A program made the translations under genes and the position numbers. The notes beneath the pieces are model-generated. The model saw nothing but the letters and a program-made list of their open reading frames with translations, was not told the origin of the DNA and did not search any database. A stretch of 64,000 bases of DNA from positions 62,001 through 126,000 of the forward strand of contig NZ_JAEINN010000009.1 in assembly GCF_016342405.1 (NCBI RefSeq), read 5' to 3'. Shown piece by piece: positions 26,852 to 36,472 of the stretch (the stretch's first letter is position 1; every line of letters starts with the position of its first letter). This DNA comes from Maridesulfovibrio ferrireducens (lineage in GTDB: Bacteria; Desulfobacterota; Desulfovibrionia; Desulfovibrionales; Desulfovibrionaceae).

Positions 26852-29373
26852 TTATTGAGCACTCGAAACTGCATATTCCAAAGCAACCACAAGCTCCTTT
26901 ACATGCTCGCTGTCTTCAATTTTACCCCAACCCGCGTTTTCCACATGGAACACATCAAACACACTGCTTCCGGTGGTAGAAATCCTTGCCATCCGCAGAT
27001 CAACATTCATCCGTGAAAAAGTTACAGCCATATCATAAAGTATTCCTGAACGATCTTGAGTTCTTACTTCAATGATAGTGCATAGTTCACTGGAATCATT
27101 ATCCACAGAAATCTGAGTGGGAACTTTTTGAGAATTTGTCTTCGCAAAAAATGAATTTCGTTTCTTATGCAGCCTGTAATCAAGTGAAAGCCGACCGGTC
27201 ATGGCATACATTATGGACCTTTCCACCCGCGCCCAAAGATCCGTTGGAGCGCTTTCGGCTGAGGGACTTTCAACTGTAAAAATGTTCACAGCGGTCCCGT
27301 CAGACCATGAAAAAATATCCGCAGAAAGAATATTTATTGAATGAAGTGCCAGCACTCCGGCCTGTGCAGCAAAAAGAAAATCCTGATCCCGGGCTGTAAT
27401 CACAATTATTGTTCTTCCGTCAGCAATATTTTCAACAGAACGAACAATATTCAATCCTTTCCCGCCCTTTCCGCTCGGCTTGCGAATCAAATCTTTTTCA
27501 TAGGCCGCATTAAAGTCAATTACCTGCTCCATGTGGCAAACAATTTCTTCCGGCTCTAGACTTAAAAGATATCTGTCCGGCATTGCATCAAGCATTGAGT
27601 CAACTAATGAACCTTCCATAAGTTCGGAGGAAAGAATCTTAACTCTAGCTCGTGTTTCAACAATTTTTTGATCATTATCAAACTCATGAACAAACGCTTC
27701 AGCCAGAATATGCTCAAGCCCTGAGTAGAGTTCTCTGAGCAAAGATTCACTCCACGAATTCCAAACGCGCGGGCCTGTCGCCATTGAGTCAGCCATTGAA
27801 AGAATAAAAAGAAGTTTCAGTCTTCGCGTGGTTCCAACTTTGTGGGCAATTTCAAGCAAGGAGTCTCCATCACTTAAGTCAATGCGTCTTGCCCCCTTAA
27901 CAAGCAGCAGGTGCTCCCGTACAAGGAAAACGACGTCATCTTTAAACTCAGAGGGGAAAGTGGTCCGTGACAATATTTCTGCCGTTATTTCAGCACCGCA
28001 TTTATGGTGATCACGACCACCTTTTCCTATGTCGTGAAAAAAGGCTCCGAGCATCAATATATCGAGATTAGCGGGAGTAAGTGTTTCCCCTTCAAATTCA
28101 TCTTTATATATATCGCAGCATTTATGAACAGTTAGCAGCGAATGCCTTCCGGGTGGATAGCGATGATATCCGTCATACGGAATCAAAGCCGCAACTTTGG
28201 AAAATTCAGGCAGGAAAGAATTAAACACACCGCTGTCGAGCATTTCGAGCGAAGACCGCCAGCCATATGGAGCTTCTAAAATTTTAATCAGTAAATTTAG
28301 AGCATCACCTAAACAAATATCTATTTCACTATTGATGTTCGCGACAGCCCGTCTGGCTTCACGAGTTAAGGGATTACCATTTCTAGATTTTATTTCAAAA
28401 AGATTGAGAGCTGATTTTAAACTGATTGGGCCGGACCATTTTATAAACTGCTGCGAATCTTTAATGAATGATTCCCGGTAGAGAGCATCTCCCATGGACC
28501 GGACGCGAATCATTGCCGCATGCAGCTCATTTAAAAGATCGTTCCCCCGCTTTGCCGGAGAATATCCCTTTACTCCGCAAAGCGAAGCTACGTCGGCAAG
28601 CCTTTCAATATCCAGACGATCCTGCTTGCGCCTTGCTGTGAGGTGTAACGCCGAACGGACTCTTATTAATAAGGCCTCGTCTCTGCGCAAATCAGCAAGA
28701 TCATCAGAATTTAACGGAAAGTAATCGCCTTTTACACCTGCACACCAATGCACAAACTGAACATCGCGAAGAGTTCCCCATCCATTTTTCAGATCCGGCT
28801 CAAGAACAACCGAATCCATACCAACTCCCACAGCCTTGCGATTCTCCCACAGAGTTCTGCAAAAAGAATCTCCTGCTACGGTTAAAACCTTCTGAGTAAA
28901 TTCACCCGAAAGAGTTTTAAACAATTCTTCATTTCCGGAGATAAACCGTAAATCCAAAAGCGACGCCAACACTTTAAAATCACTCTTTGCAAGCTCTACA
29001 TTCTGCGGAACACTGCGCACGCCGTGCCCTACCTCAAATTTCAAATCCCACAAAGGGTGGAACAAAAAGGCAGCCAGATTTTCAAGGACATCCGCCTTTG
29101 ACAAATCTGTAAGTACTAAAACATCCAAATCTGAAAAAGGTGAAAGCTTACCTCTCCCGTAACCACCCACCGCCAAAACAGAAAGCCCGGTACAGTCGGG
29201 TAAAACCCCACTTACAACGGCTTCTGCAAGTCTGGCGTTGAAATAACAATCCACCAGAAGAGCCATTCGCTGAGAGAAATCCTGCGGCATACTCTTAGAG
29301 CATGCCGCAAGGAGAGCATCCCGCCCTGCACGAAGATTTTCAATCGATGCTTCCGAGCCGGACAAATTCGACA

Positions 29374-29374
<1 letters not shown>
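26852..29374 (-). CDS. glnD: bifunctional PII uridylyltransferase/uridylyl-removing enzyme
   Basis: An 840-residue GlnD. In order: the nucleotidyltransferase domain with AVGGYGRGKLSPFSDLDVLVL, an HD hydrolase domain with FFHDIGKGGRDHHKCG, and two C-terminal ACT domains (for example TIIVITARDQDFLFAAQAGVLA and CTIIEVRTQDRSGILYDMAVTF), which bind glutamine in the family. It uridylylates PII when nitrogen is short and removes UMP when glutamine is high. The ATG overlaps the stop of glnB by one base (TAATG), directly linking the sensor to its substrate. Length is a little shorter than the 890-950 of proteobacterial GlnD. Confidence 0.97.
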
Positions 29375-29724
<350 letters not shown>

Positions 29725-29734
29725 TTAAAAATAT

Positions 29735-30937
29735 TTAGAACTGATACCCAGCTTCACTGTGCTCCGCGACATCAAGTCCGATGGATTCCGCTTCTTCGCT
29801 AACACGAAGGCCGCAAACAGCATCAACGGCTTTGAGAAGTATCCAGCTCATGACGAAGCAATACCCCCATGTGCAGACAACAGATTCAAGCTGAATCCAA
29901 AGCTGTGCAGGATTTCCATAAAACAAACCTTCTGCCCCTATGCTTGCAAAAAGACCCGTTGCAATTGCGCCCCATGTTCCGCCAAGACCATGAATTCCTA
30001 CAACGTCAAGTGAGTCATCATACTTAAGAATAGATTTCAGCAGAATGCCACCATAACAGATTATACCGCCGCCGAATCCAATAAGAATCGCAGCCATCGG
30101 CGTGACAAATCCGGCAGCAGGAGTAATAGCAACAAGCCCTGCTACAGCACCGGAAGCCGCCCCCAAAGTTGTAGCCTTGCCACCATGCAGACTTTCAGCA
30201 AGCAACCAGCCGAGAAGTCCGGCGGCGGCTCCAAGATGAGTTGTCACAAAAGCATTTGCCGCAATACCGTTTGCAGCAAGAGCGCTGCCTGCGTTAAATC
30301 CGAACCACCCGAACCACAAAATCCCAGCTCCGAGCAAAGTCATAGGCAAGTTATGCGGAATGAATGACCGTTTTCCGTACCCTTTACGTTTTCCAATCAC
30401 TAAGCAGGCTGCAAGAGCTGCTGCTCCTGAACTCATATGGACAACGGCTCCTCCCGCAAAGTCCAGCGCTCCTCTTTCCCCCATCCAGCCTCCGCCCCAA
30501 ACCCAATGACACATGGGGGCGTATACAAAAATGATCCATAAAGAAGAAAAGATCAAAAGAGCCTTGAATTTCATACGCTCAGCAAAAGCTCCTGTGATAA
30601 GCGCAGGGGTAATAACAGCGAACATACCCTGAAAAATCATAAATAAAAGATGAGGCAGATTATCAGCCGGACTGTTCAGCGTATCAATTCCGACACCATC
30701 CAAAGCGAAAAAGTTCATTCCACCGATAATCCCACCGATATCATCGCCAAAGGCCAGAGTATAACCAATGACGGCCCATATAATTGAAACAAGACCAAGC
30801 ATCACAAAACTCTGCATTATAGTGCCCAAAACATTTTTATTCCGCGCCATGCCCGCATAAAAAAGTGCAAGCCCCGGAGTCATAAACATTACCAAGGCAG
30901 CACAAATAAGAATAAATGAAGTATCCGCTGCATTCAT
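29735..30937 (-). CDS. amtB: ammonium transporter AmtB
   Basis: A 400-residue channel with eleven membrane helices. Family residues include the AGMARNKNVLGTIMQSF region, GGAVVHMSSGAAALAAC with the first pore histidine, WFGFNAGSALAANGIAANAF, and VVGIHGLGGTWGAIATGLFA with the second histidine. It takes up ammonium in the inner membrane and is blocked by PII in other bacteria. There is no long signal sequence at the N terminus. GGGAGG lies eight bases upstream. It is the first gene of the amtB-glnB-glnD unit, headed by the sigma-54 promoter at 31069. Confidence 0.97.
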   Translation of the reverse strand: MNAADTSFILICAALVMFMTPGLALFYAGMARNKNVLGTIMQSFVMLGLVSIIWAVIGYTLAFGDDIGGIIGGMNFFALDGVGIDTLNSPADNLPHLLFMIFQGMFAVITPALITGAFAERMKFKALLIFSSLWIIFVYAPMCHWVWGGGWMGERGALDFAGGAVVHMSSGAAALAACLVIGKRKGYGKRSFIPHNLPMTLLGAGILWFGWFGFNAGSALAANGIAANAFVTTHLGAAAGLLGWLLAESLHGGKATTLGAASGAVAGLVAITPAAGFVTPMAAILIGFGGGIICYGGILLKSILKYDDSLDVVGIHGLGGTWGAIATGLFASIGAEGLFYGNPAQLWIQLESVVCTWGYCFVMSWILLKAVDAVCGLRVSEEAESIGLDVAEHSEAGYQF

Positions 30938-31068
30938 TTTTAAAACCTCCCACCCATCTCGACATTTTACTATTTTTTACATTTATGTATTTTGATATCG
31001 TCAAAAAACATAATATTTGCCAATTTTGCAAAAAAACTAATTCAGATACACATATCCTAAACAGATAG

Positions 31069-31084
31069 AGCACTCTTCGTGCCA
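31069..31084 (-). promoter_or_regulatory. sigma-54 promoter for amtB
   Basis: The minus-strand sequence TGGCACG-AAGA-GTGCT has the -24 GG and -12 GC in exact spacing (TGGCAC, five bases, GTGC), differing from consensus TTGC by one base. Transcription would start near 31057, giving a leader of about 120 bases before amtB. Nitrogen-linked amt operons are classic sigma-54 targets. The remainder of 30938-31342 is AT-rich and holds the inverted repeat at 31079. Confidence 0.8.
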
Positions 31085-31132
31085 AATGTGAACAAAATAA
31101 GTCGAATTATACATATTTGACATTTGGCGCAC
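31079..31132. repeat. inverted repeat overlapping the sigma-54 promoter
   Basis: GTGCCAAATGT (31079-31089) and ACATTTGGCGCAC (31120-31132) are near-reverse complements with a two-base gap and a 30-base spacer. The left arm overlaps the -24 element. It may bind a regulator; whether it serves the amtB side or the znuA-like gene is unknown. Confidence 0.5.
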
Positions 31133-31342
31133 ATTAAACACAAAGACTATGAAAGGTTTTATACATTTTAAGCAAAAAGAAAGCGATGTCTCCATATAAA
31201 AGAAACACCGCATCATTCTACTTGTTTTTCAGCCCAAATGGGATAAATTTATCCAAATCATTTATAAAAAGTTAACATTAGTCCTTACCTGTTCATCGAA
31301 TATACAGCTAACTGATTTCTTATCTTTTACACGGAGAAGTTT

Positions 31343-32224
31343 ATGCCCGCTTGCAAATTGAAATATATATTTACAATTGCGCTTCTGTTAATCGGCACAG
31401 TTGCGCACACCGCCCCTTTACAAGTGACGGTTTCTATTGTTCCACAAAAGTATTTTGTAAAAAAAATTGGAGGAGATCTAGTTGATGTAAATGTAATGGT
31501 CAGACCGGGCCGTAGCCCTGCCATATACGAGCCACAGCCTCGACAGATGGCGCAGCTCAGCAAAGCGGCTATCTATTTTGCCATAGGGGTTCCGTTTGAA
31601 CAAGCGTGGCTTCCAAGATTTAAATCTGCAAATACGGACTTAAAAATCGTTCATCTCAGTGAATGCGTGGTCAAACAACCAATGCAGGAACATCTCCATG
31701 AGGAAAAAGAACATCGCGACCATAACGAAAACTTTCTTACAGACCCGCACATATGGCTGTCTCCGCCTCTGGTTAGAATCCTAACCATTCAAATCAGAGA
31801 CTCTCTGATAGAAGCAGACCCTAAAAACGCAAATATTTACCGGAAAAATTATTATACATTTGCCGGGGAAATTGATGAGCTGGATAATGAATTGATTAAC
31901 ACCTTCAAAGACTCAACTAACCAGCAAAGCTTTATGGTCTACCACCCTTCATGGGGATATTTCGCAAGAGCTTACGGACTCAGACAAATACCTATCGAGT
32001 TGGAAGGCAAAGAACCCAGCCCCAAAGAAATGACTCATATAATTGACTTTGCCCGTAAGAATTCAGTTTCGACCATATTCATTCAGCCGCAATTCTCAAG
32101 AAAGAGCGCACAGGCAATCGCCTCTTCAATAGGTGCAAGAATTCTGGACGCAGACCCTCTGTCCGCAGATTGGGATGAAAATCTCAGAAAAACAGCCAAA
32201 GCCTTTCTTAACGGCTCCCACTGA
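31343..32224 (+). CDS. zinc/manganese-type ABC transporter substrate-binding protein (ZnuA-like)
   Basis: A 293-residue periplasmic binding protein with signal peptide ending at AHTA. Cluster A-I features are clear: GRSPAIYEPQPRQM, a His-rich loop EHLHEEKEHRDHNENF, DPHIWLSP (His136), VYHPSWGYFA (His201) and DADPLSADW near residue 275. The first ligand, normally a histidine in SPHxYEP, is Ala60, so only two histidines and an acidic residue of the four-ligand site are kept. ATG with GGAG six bases ahead. No ATPase or permease gene is adjacent, so it is an orphan binding protein. Metal specificity is uncertain. Confidence 0.86.
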   Translation: MPACKLKYIFTIALLLIGTVAHTAPLQVTVSIVPQKYFVKKIGGDLVDVNVMVRPGRSPAIYEPQPRQMAQLSKAAIYFAIGVPFEQAWLPRFKSANTDLKIVHLSECVVKQPMQEHLHEEKEHRDHNENFLTDPHIWLSPPLVRILTIQIRDSLIEADPKNANIYRKNYYTFAGEIDELDNELINTFKDSTNQQSFMVYHPSWGYFARAYGLRQIPIELEGKEPSPKEMTHIIDFARKNSVSTIFIQPQFSRKSAQAIASSIGARILDADPLSADWDENLRKTAKAFLNGSH

Positions 32225-32320
32225 TCTTATAAAGAAGGATAAAGACAAATAGAAAAGACAAGACAGAATAAAACAAGACTGGACATAAAAATTTAAAATA
32301 ACGAACAAATTAGAACTACT

Positions 32321-32427
32321 CAAAAAGACTCGAGGGCCAGGAGTAATAACACGGGCATAACCCGAGCTTACATCCTGTACGCAAGGTACTGCCCACCTTG
32401 AAACAACTTAGCTATCGAGCCTTTTTG
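32321..32427. ncRNA. candidate structured RNA element, strand uncertain
   Basis: The sequence forms nested helices: an outer stem AAAAAG-CTCGA / TCGAG-CTTTTT (32322-32332 with 32414-32425), an inner GGGC/GCCC, a stem CAGGA-GTAA / TTAC-TCCTG around a CGGG-CATAA-CCCG hairpin, and a small GTAC-GCAAG-GTAC hairpin. Several paired arms in one about 107-nt element suggest selection on folding. T runs flank both strands, so either could be transcribed. It does not match tRNA, SRP RNA, 6S RNA, tmRNA or common riboswitches. It follows the znuA-like gene (plus) and immediately follows the small gene at 32448 (minus). Confidence 0.4.
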
Positions 32428-32447
32428 GGAAACCCTAACTTTTAGAA

Positions 32448-32681
32448 TTAAAAACTAAGCACAGCCAGAAGAGTGAGCATAAATGTGACAGGCCCGCGAA
32501 GCATAAAAGAAGCAGTCACAGACTTAGGCATTTCCGCTGCAATCTTTGACCGAAGAGCCTTAAATTCTCTATTCATTTCGCGGTCTTTTATTGTTCTGAG
32601 AGATCTGGCCTGACGGGATTCGCCTCGAAGCAGTTCCATATCTTGCCTGTGAACTGTAAGCAGGCTTTCAATATTATTCAT
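32448..32681 (-). CDS. small hypothetical protein with a C-terminal hydrophobic tail
   Basis: A 77-residue protein with ATG at 32681 and GGAG ten bases ahead. The first 55 residues are charged and helical (RQDMELLRGESRQARSLRTIKDREMNREF), and the last 17 (GPVTFMLTLLAVLSF region) are hydrophobic, as in tail-anchored proteins. I recognise no family. It ends 21 bases from the structured element at 32321-32427, so on the minus strand the element would be its 3' UTR or terminator. Coding status is moderately supported by length, ribosome site and composition. Confidence 0.5.
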   Translation of the reverse strand: MNNIESLLTVHRQDMELLRGESRQARSLRTIKDREMNREFKALRSKIAAEMPKSVTASFMLRGPVTFMLTLLAVLSF

Positions 32682-32743
32682 GAAAAAATCACTCCATCTT
32701 ATATACTGAACAATTCAAGTGGATTATCTTAAGAGGATTGTGA

Positions 32744-32791
32744 ACCGGGGAGACCCGAAGGGGTCGGGGAGGTGGAGTGGGTCCCCCCGGT
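32744..32791. repeat. GC-rich inverted repeat in an AT-rich gap
   Basis: ACCGGGG (32744-32750) pairs with CCCCGGT (32785-32791), and within it GACCC-GAAG-GGGTC (32752-32765) is a second stem. The element is about 70 percent GC in a region near 35 percent. It lies upstream of the sigma-54 activator gene. It could be a relic of a mobile repeat or a transcription stop; the rest of 32682-33001 holds nothing supported. Confidence 0.5.
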
Positions 32792-33001
32792 CCATACTTG
32801 ACTAACAAGCTAACTTCCTTAAAGCACCATCCATGCCAAAACTTGATATTTATGTTAAAAAGAGCTCCACACTATACAGGTCACCGTTCTTGTTATTTTA
32901 AAACTATCCAATCCCTTTCTTTCAAACCTTGATAATTAATCAACTTTACGATATATCATAAAAAATCCCAAATAACACAAACGTGACAAAAGAAAAAACA
33001 A

Positions 33002-34552
33002 ATGACTATTTCAATCGACGACTACAAAGCTCTATCACAAGAACTGGACCCTGAAAAATTACAAAGAACCATTCTCAACCTACTTTTGAAACTACAGAAT
33101 GTTGAGCGGGGTTCGCTTTGGATTGAACGGGACAGCATGTATGAATGTGTTGAAGCTCTAGGGCATCAAAGTGAAGAACTTAAGGGTATCAAGCTTAATC
33201 CTAACAAAAAAAGCATTGTAGGGTGGGTCATTCAAAACGGCAAAATGACTATCGCTGAAGCTGGAGCAGATGCCAGACATAACAGCCAGTTTGAAAACAA
33301 TTTTAAAGTTAAAAGTAAAAATATATTATGCTTTCCGCTTCTACTTAAAGGCAAAGCAGTCTACGGGGCGGTTCAGGTCATTGATACCAGTTCGGACGGA
33401 GATCACTTAAACCTGAATCCTGAATATCTCACAATGCTTCAAGATGTTGTAGATATAGGATCTATAGCCCTGCGCAATTCTTTAGAATTTCAAACGCAAC
33501 AGCGCAAATACGCACAACTCAGCAGGACTTTAAGCTGCCTGAGAGAAAAAAACTCTATTGTGGGCAAAAGCGCCTCAGTCAATAAAGCTCTTAAGCTTGT
33601 TAAAAATTACGCCGCAACAAACTATCCTGTACTTATTTCCGGGGAATCCGGAACAGGTAAGGAACTTTTCGCCCAAGAAATCCACGCCCAAAGCGGACGG
33701 GCTGATAAACCTTTTTTAACACAGAACTGTAGCGCGATACCGGAAAACCTTCTTGAAAGTGAATTGTTCGGATATGTAAAAGGAGCTTTCACCGGAGCTA
33801 CCGCAAACAAGTTAGGGCTTTTTGAAGCAGCAGACGAAGGAACTGTTTTCCTTGATGAAATCGGAGATATGGACATCAATCTTCAGGCAAAAGTCCTTAG
33901 AGTTCTTCAGGAAAATGAAATAAAACCGCTCGGCGGAACTCGCACCCGCAAGGTAAATGTTCGCATAATTTCCGCAACGAACCGTAAACTGGAAGAAGAA
34001 GTGCGCTCTGGGCGTTTCAGAGAAGATCTTTATTACCGGTTGAATGTTTTGCCTCTGAAACTACCCTGCCTGAACGAAAGACAAGAAGACATTCCCCTGC
34101 TGACCGAATACTTCTTAACCAGAGAAGCTTCCTTCAGCCACATGCTGCCTAAAAAATTAACCCCTGAAGCTAGGACCGCCATGAAAAATCATAAATGGCC
34201 GGGCAACATTCGAGAACTGGAAAACGCAGTTAAACAATTTCAGGCCATGGTTCCCGGAGACACTATTCAACTGGCAGACCTGCCCCCTCACATTGCTTCT
34301 CCCGTGACTACCCCCTCAATAAGAACCCTGACTCAGAAACGAGGTTCAGCTCTTCGCTCCAACAGCAAAGAAGCCCCTGCAATGGATATTTCTGTGTTTA
34401 CATGGACTGAACTTGAATCAACGTATGTCTTGAAACTTTTAGAAAAACATAAATGGAACGTCAGTCAGGCTGCACGAGCCGCCAATCTCAATCGCTCTAC
34501 ATTCGATTCGCGCATGAAGAAGCTCGGCATTACTAAAAAGATAGATCAGTAA
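33002..34552 (+). CDS. sigma-54-dependent transcriptional activator with GAF domain
   Basis: A 516-residue enhancer-binding protein. Residues about 20-165 are a GAF sensory domain; 185-415 is the AAA+ domain with Walker A GESGTGKELFAQ, the sigma-54 contact GAFTGA, Walker B TVFLDEIGDM and the arginine-finger region GRFREDLYYRLNVLPLKLP; the C terminus (470-510) is a Fis-type HTH (NVSQAARAANLNRSTFDSRMKKL). It hydrolyses ATP to open sigma-54 promoters. The effector bound by the GAF domain is unknown. It is followed at 243 bases by the HyuA-like gene, the likely target. No strong ribosome site is seen before the ATG. Confidence 0.93.
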   Translation: MTISIDDYKALSQELDPEKLQRTILNLLLKLQNVERGSLWIERDSMYECVEALGHQSEELKGIKLNPNKKSIVGWVIQNGKMTIAEAGADARHNSQFENNFKVKSKNILCFPLLLKGKAVYGAVQVIDTSSDGDHLNLNPEYLTMLQDVVDIGSIALRNSLEFQTQQRKYAQLSRTLSCLREKNSIVGKSASVNKALKLVKNYAATNYPVLISGESGTGKELFAQEIHAQSGRADKPFLTQNCSAIPENLLESELFGYVKGAFTGATANKLGLFEAADEGTVFLDEIGDMDINLQAKVLRVLQENEIKPLGGTRTRKVNVRIISATNRKLEEEVRSGRFREDLYYRLNVLPLKLPCLNERQEDIPLLTEYFLTREASFSHMLPKKLTPEARTAMKNHKWPGNIRELENAVKQFQAMVPGDTIQLADLPPHIASPVTTPSIRTLTQKRGSALRSNSKEAPAMDISVFTWTELESTYVLKLLEKHKWNVSQAARAANLNRSTFDSRMKKLGITKKIDQ

Positions 34553-34795
34553 GCCTGAGATTCATCCCGATCAAAGTATAACGCCGCTTACGTGAAGGTT
34601 CATACCACTTACAGTAAAACATCTGGACGGCTCAGTTGCGGGGGTGCTATTATTACTCTTGATTAAAATTCCTGAAATCCAGTCATATTCTGTTTATGAA
34701 TGTGCAGGTATATCGGGTTAAAACCTATTGTAATAAGAGATTATAAGCTTCCCATACTTCTTCATGGGTGAATTCCCACTTCAAGGATTTATCAA

Positions 34796-36460
34796 ATGCT
34801 CCTTCTTGGAATAGACGTCGGCGGAACTCATACTGATGCAGTGGCTTTAGGCCCGGACCGTATAGAAGCTCAAGTTAAAGTCGCAACTAACCATGACGAC
34901 CTCCTCTCTTCTATCAGAAATGCGCTGGGTGAAATTGTCCGCCAAACCGACCCCGCACGCATCAAACAGCTCAATTTAAGTACGACCCTTTCTACAAACG
35001 CCATTGTTGAAGGGAAGCTTGAAGATGTCGGAGTAATTGTTTCGGCCGGCCCCGGACTCGACCCGCATTCTTTTATGACCTGCAAAGATTTTCATGTCAT
35101 CCCCGGATCGCTTGATCACCGAGGCTCAGAAACCAAACAACTGAACAACCTTGCTCTCGAAGAAGCGATTTCCTCCTGCCGTAAGTCCGGTGTTAAAGTA
35201 TACGCTGCTGTTACCAAATTTTCTCCACGGAACCCTTCTCACGAAAAAGCAATAGAGCTTGCCGTGGGTGACAACGCTGATTTTATAACCCTCGGGCACC
35301 AGATCACAGGACGCTTGAATTTCCCCAGACGCATTGCAACAGCCTTCTATAACTGCGCTGTCTGGCGTATTTTCAACAATTTTGCAGACGCTATTTCAGG
35401 AACACTTGAGGAAATGGGACTGGGCCACATAAAGGTCAACATCCTTAAAGCTGACGGTGGAACAATGCCGTTGCCTTTATCCAGAAAAGTTCCGGTTCAA
35501 TCTATTTTTTCCGGCCCGGCCGCAAGTGTAATGGGTATTATAGCTCTTTGCAAAATCACCCACGACTCCATCATCTACGATATAGGCGGAACAACAACCG
35601 ACATTGCCATCTTTGTCGGAGGCACCCCGCTTATCGAACAGGAAGGAATCAACATCGGTTCTTACCCGACACTGGTGCGTGCGCTAAAAGTTCATTCCAT
35701 CGGGGTCGGAGGTGACTCCGCCATTTCAATCCTTGAAGGGATTGTACGAGTTGGACCGACAAGACTCGGACCTTCTATTGCTTTCGGAGGGAAAACTCCA
35801 ACTCTCACAGACGCTCTTATCTGGAAAGGTTCATGCGACTGCGGAGATATCGGCAAATCCAAAGCTGGTTTTGCTGTTTTTGCCTCTAAAATGGACATAG
35901 ACCCTGAAGATCTGGCTGATAAAGCAATTGAAAATGCCATTAATAAAATTCACGACTCAACCCGTGAGCTTGTGGAAGAAATTAATCAGCAACCAGTTTA
36001 TACCATTCACGAACTGCTTGAAAACAGACGCATAGTTCCACGTAAAATTTATATGATGGGTGGCCCAGCCAAAGCCATGAAAATGGATATTTTCCGTAAA
36101 TTCAGGCTTTCTACGGAAGTGCCGGAAAACTACGATGTAGCAAATGCAATCGGCGCGGCTTTGACTCGAACCACAACTGAAATTGAACTTTTCGCCGACA
36201 CCGAACGCGGCGTAATGTTCATCCCTTCACTTGGCTACAGAGAAAATGTTCCCCGCAACTACAAACTTGAAAATGCGGAAAAAGACGCCATGAACCACCT
36301 GCTCGCCCATCTTGGCGAAATGAGCGTTGCCGCAGACGGGGCCAATGCGCTCATAACATCATCTTCCTCTTTTAATATGATGAACGGATCTACCACTGTG
36401 GGCAGAAATATCAGAGTTAAATGTCAAATCAAACCCGGCGTGGTCCGGACATATTCATAA
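34796..36460 (+). CDS. hydantoinase/oxoprolinase (HyuA)-family protein, short form
   Basis: A 554-residue ASKHA-fold protein of the HyuA family, beginning with the phosphate-binding GIDVGGTHTDAVALG and containing NLSTTLSTNAIVEG, KADGGTMPL, QSIFSGPAASVMG, IYDIGGTTTDIAIF and MMGGPAKAM. Relatives open hydantoin or 5-oxoproline rings using ATP, usually with a HyuB partner, or are subunits of acetone carboxylase. Here there is no HyuB, and the protein is shorter than the usual 650-700 residues. AAGGA precedes the ATG. It is 13 bases from the deacetylase gene, so the two are an operon. Confidence 0.9.
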   Translation: MLLLGIDVGGTHTDAVALGPDRIEAQVKVATNHDDLLSSIRNALGEIVRQTDPARIKQLNLSTTLSTNAIVEGKLEDVGVIVSAGPGLDPHSFMTCKDFHVIPGSLDHRGSETKQLNNLALEEAISSCRKSGVKVYAAVTKFSPRNPSHEKAIELAVGDNADFITLGHQITGRLNFPRRIATAFYNCAVWRIFNNFADAISGTLEEMGLGHIKVNILKADGGTMPLPLSRKVPVQSIFSGPAASVMGIIALCKITHDSIIYDIGGTTTDIAIFVGGTPLIEQEGINIGSYPTLVRALKVHSIGVGGDSAISILEGIVRVGPTRLGPSIAFGGKTPTLTDALIWKGSCDCGDIGKSKAGFAVFASKMDIDPEDLADKAIENAINKIHDSTRELVEEINQQPVYTIHELLENRRIVPRKIYMMGGPAKAMKMDIFRKFRLSTEVPENYDVANAIGAALTRTTTEIELFADTERGVMFIPSLGYRENVPRNYKLENAEKDAMNHLLAHLGEMSVAADGANALITSSSSFNMMNGSTTVGRNIRVKCQIKPGVVRTYS

Positions 36461-36472
36461 AACGGAGTTTTT

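Noticed and set aside
32321-32427. SRP RNA, tRNA, GEMM, guanidine or second 6S RNA as the identity of the structured element.
   Set aside because: The conserved cores of these classes (for example GGAAGGAAGCA of SRP RNA) are absent; only generic pairing is seen.
34624-34639. TGGACGGCTCAGTTGC upstream of the HyuA-like gene, resembling a sigma-54 promoter.
   Set aside because: GG and GC are 11 bases apart where the fixed spacing is 10, and the -24 box is poor, so it is not supported despite the neighbouring sigma-54 activator.
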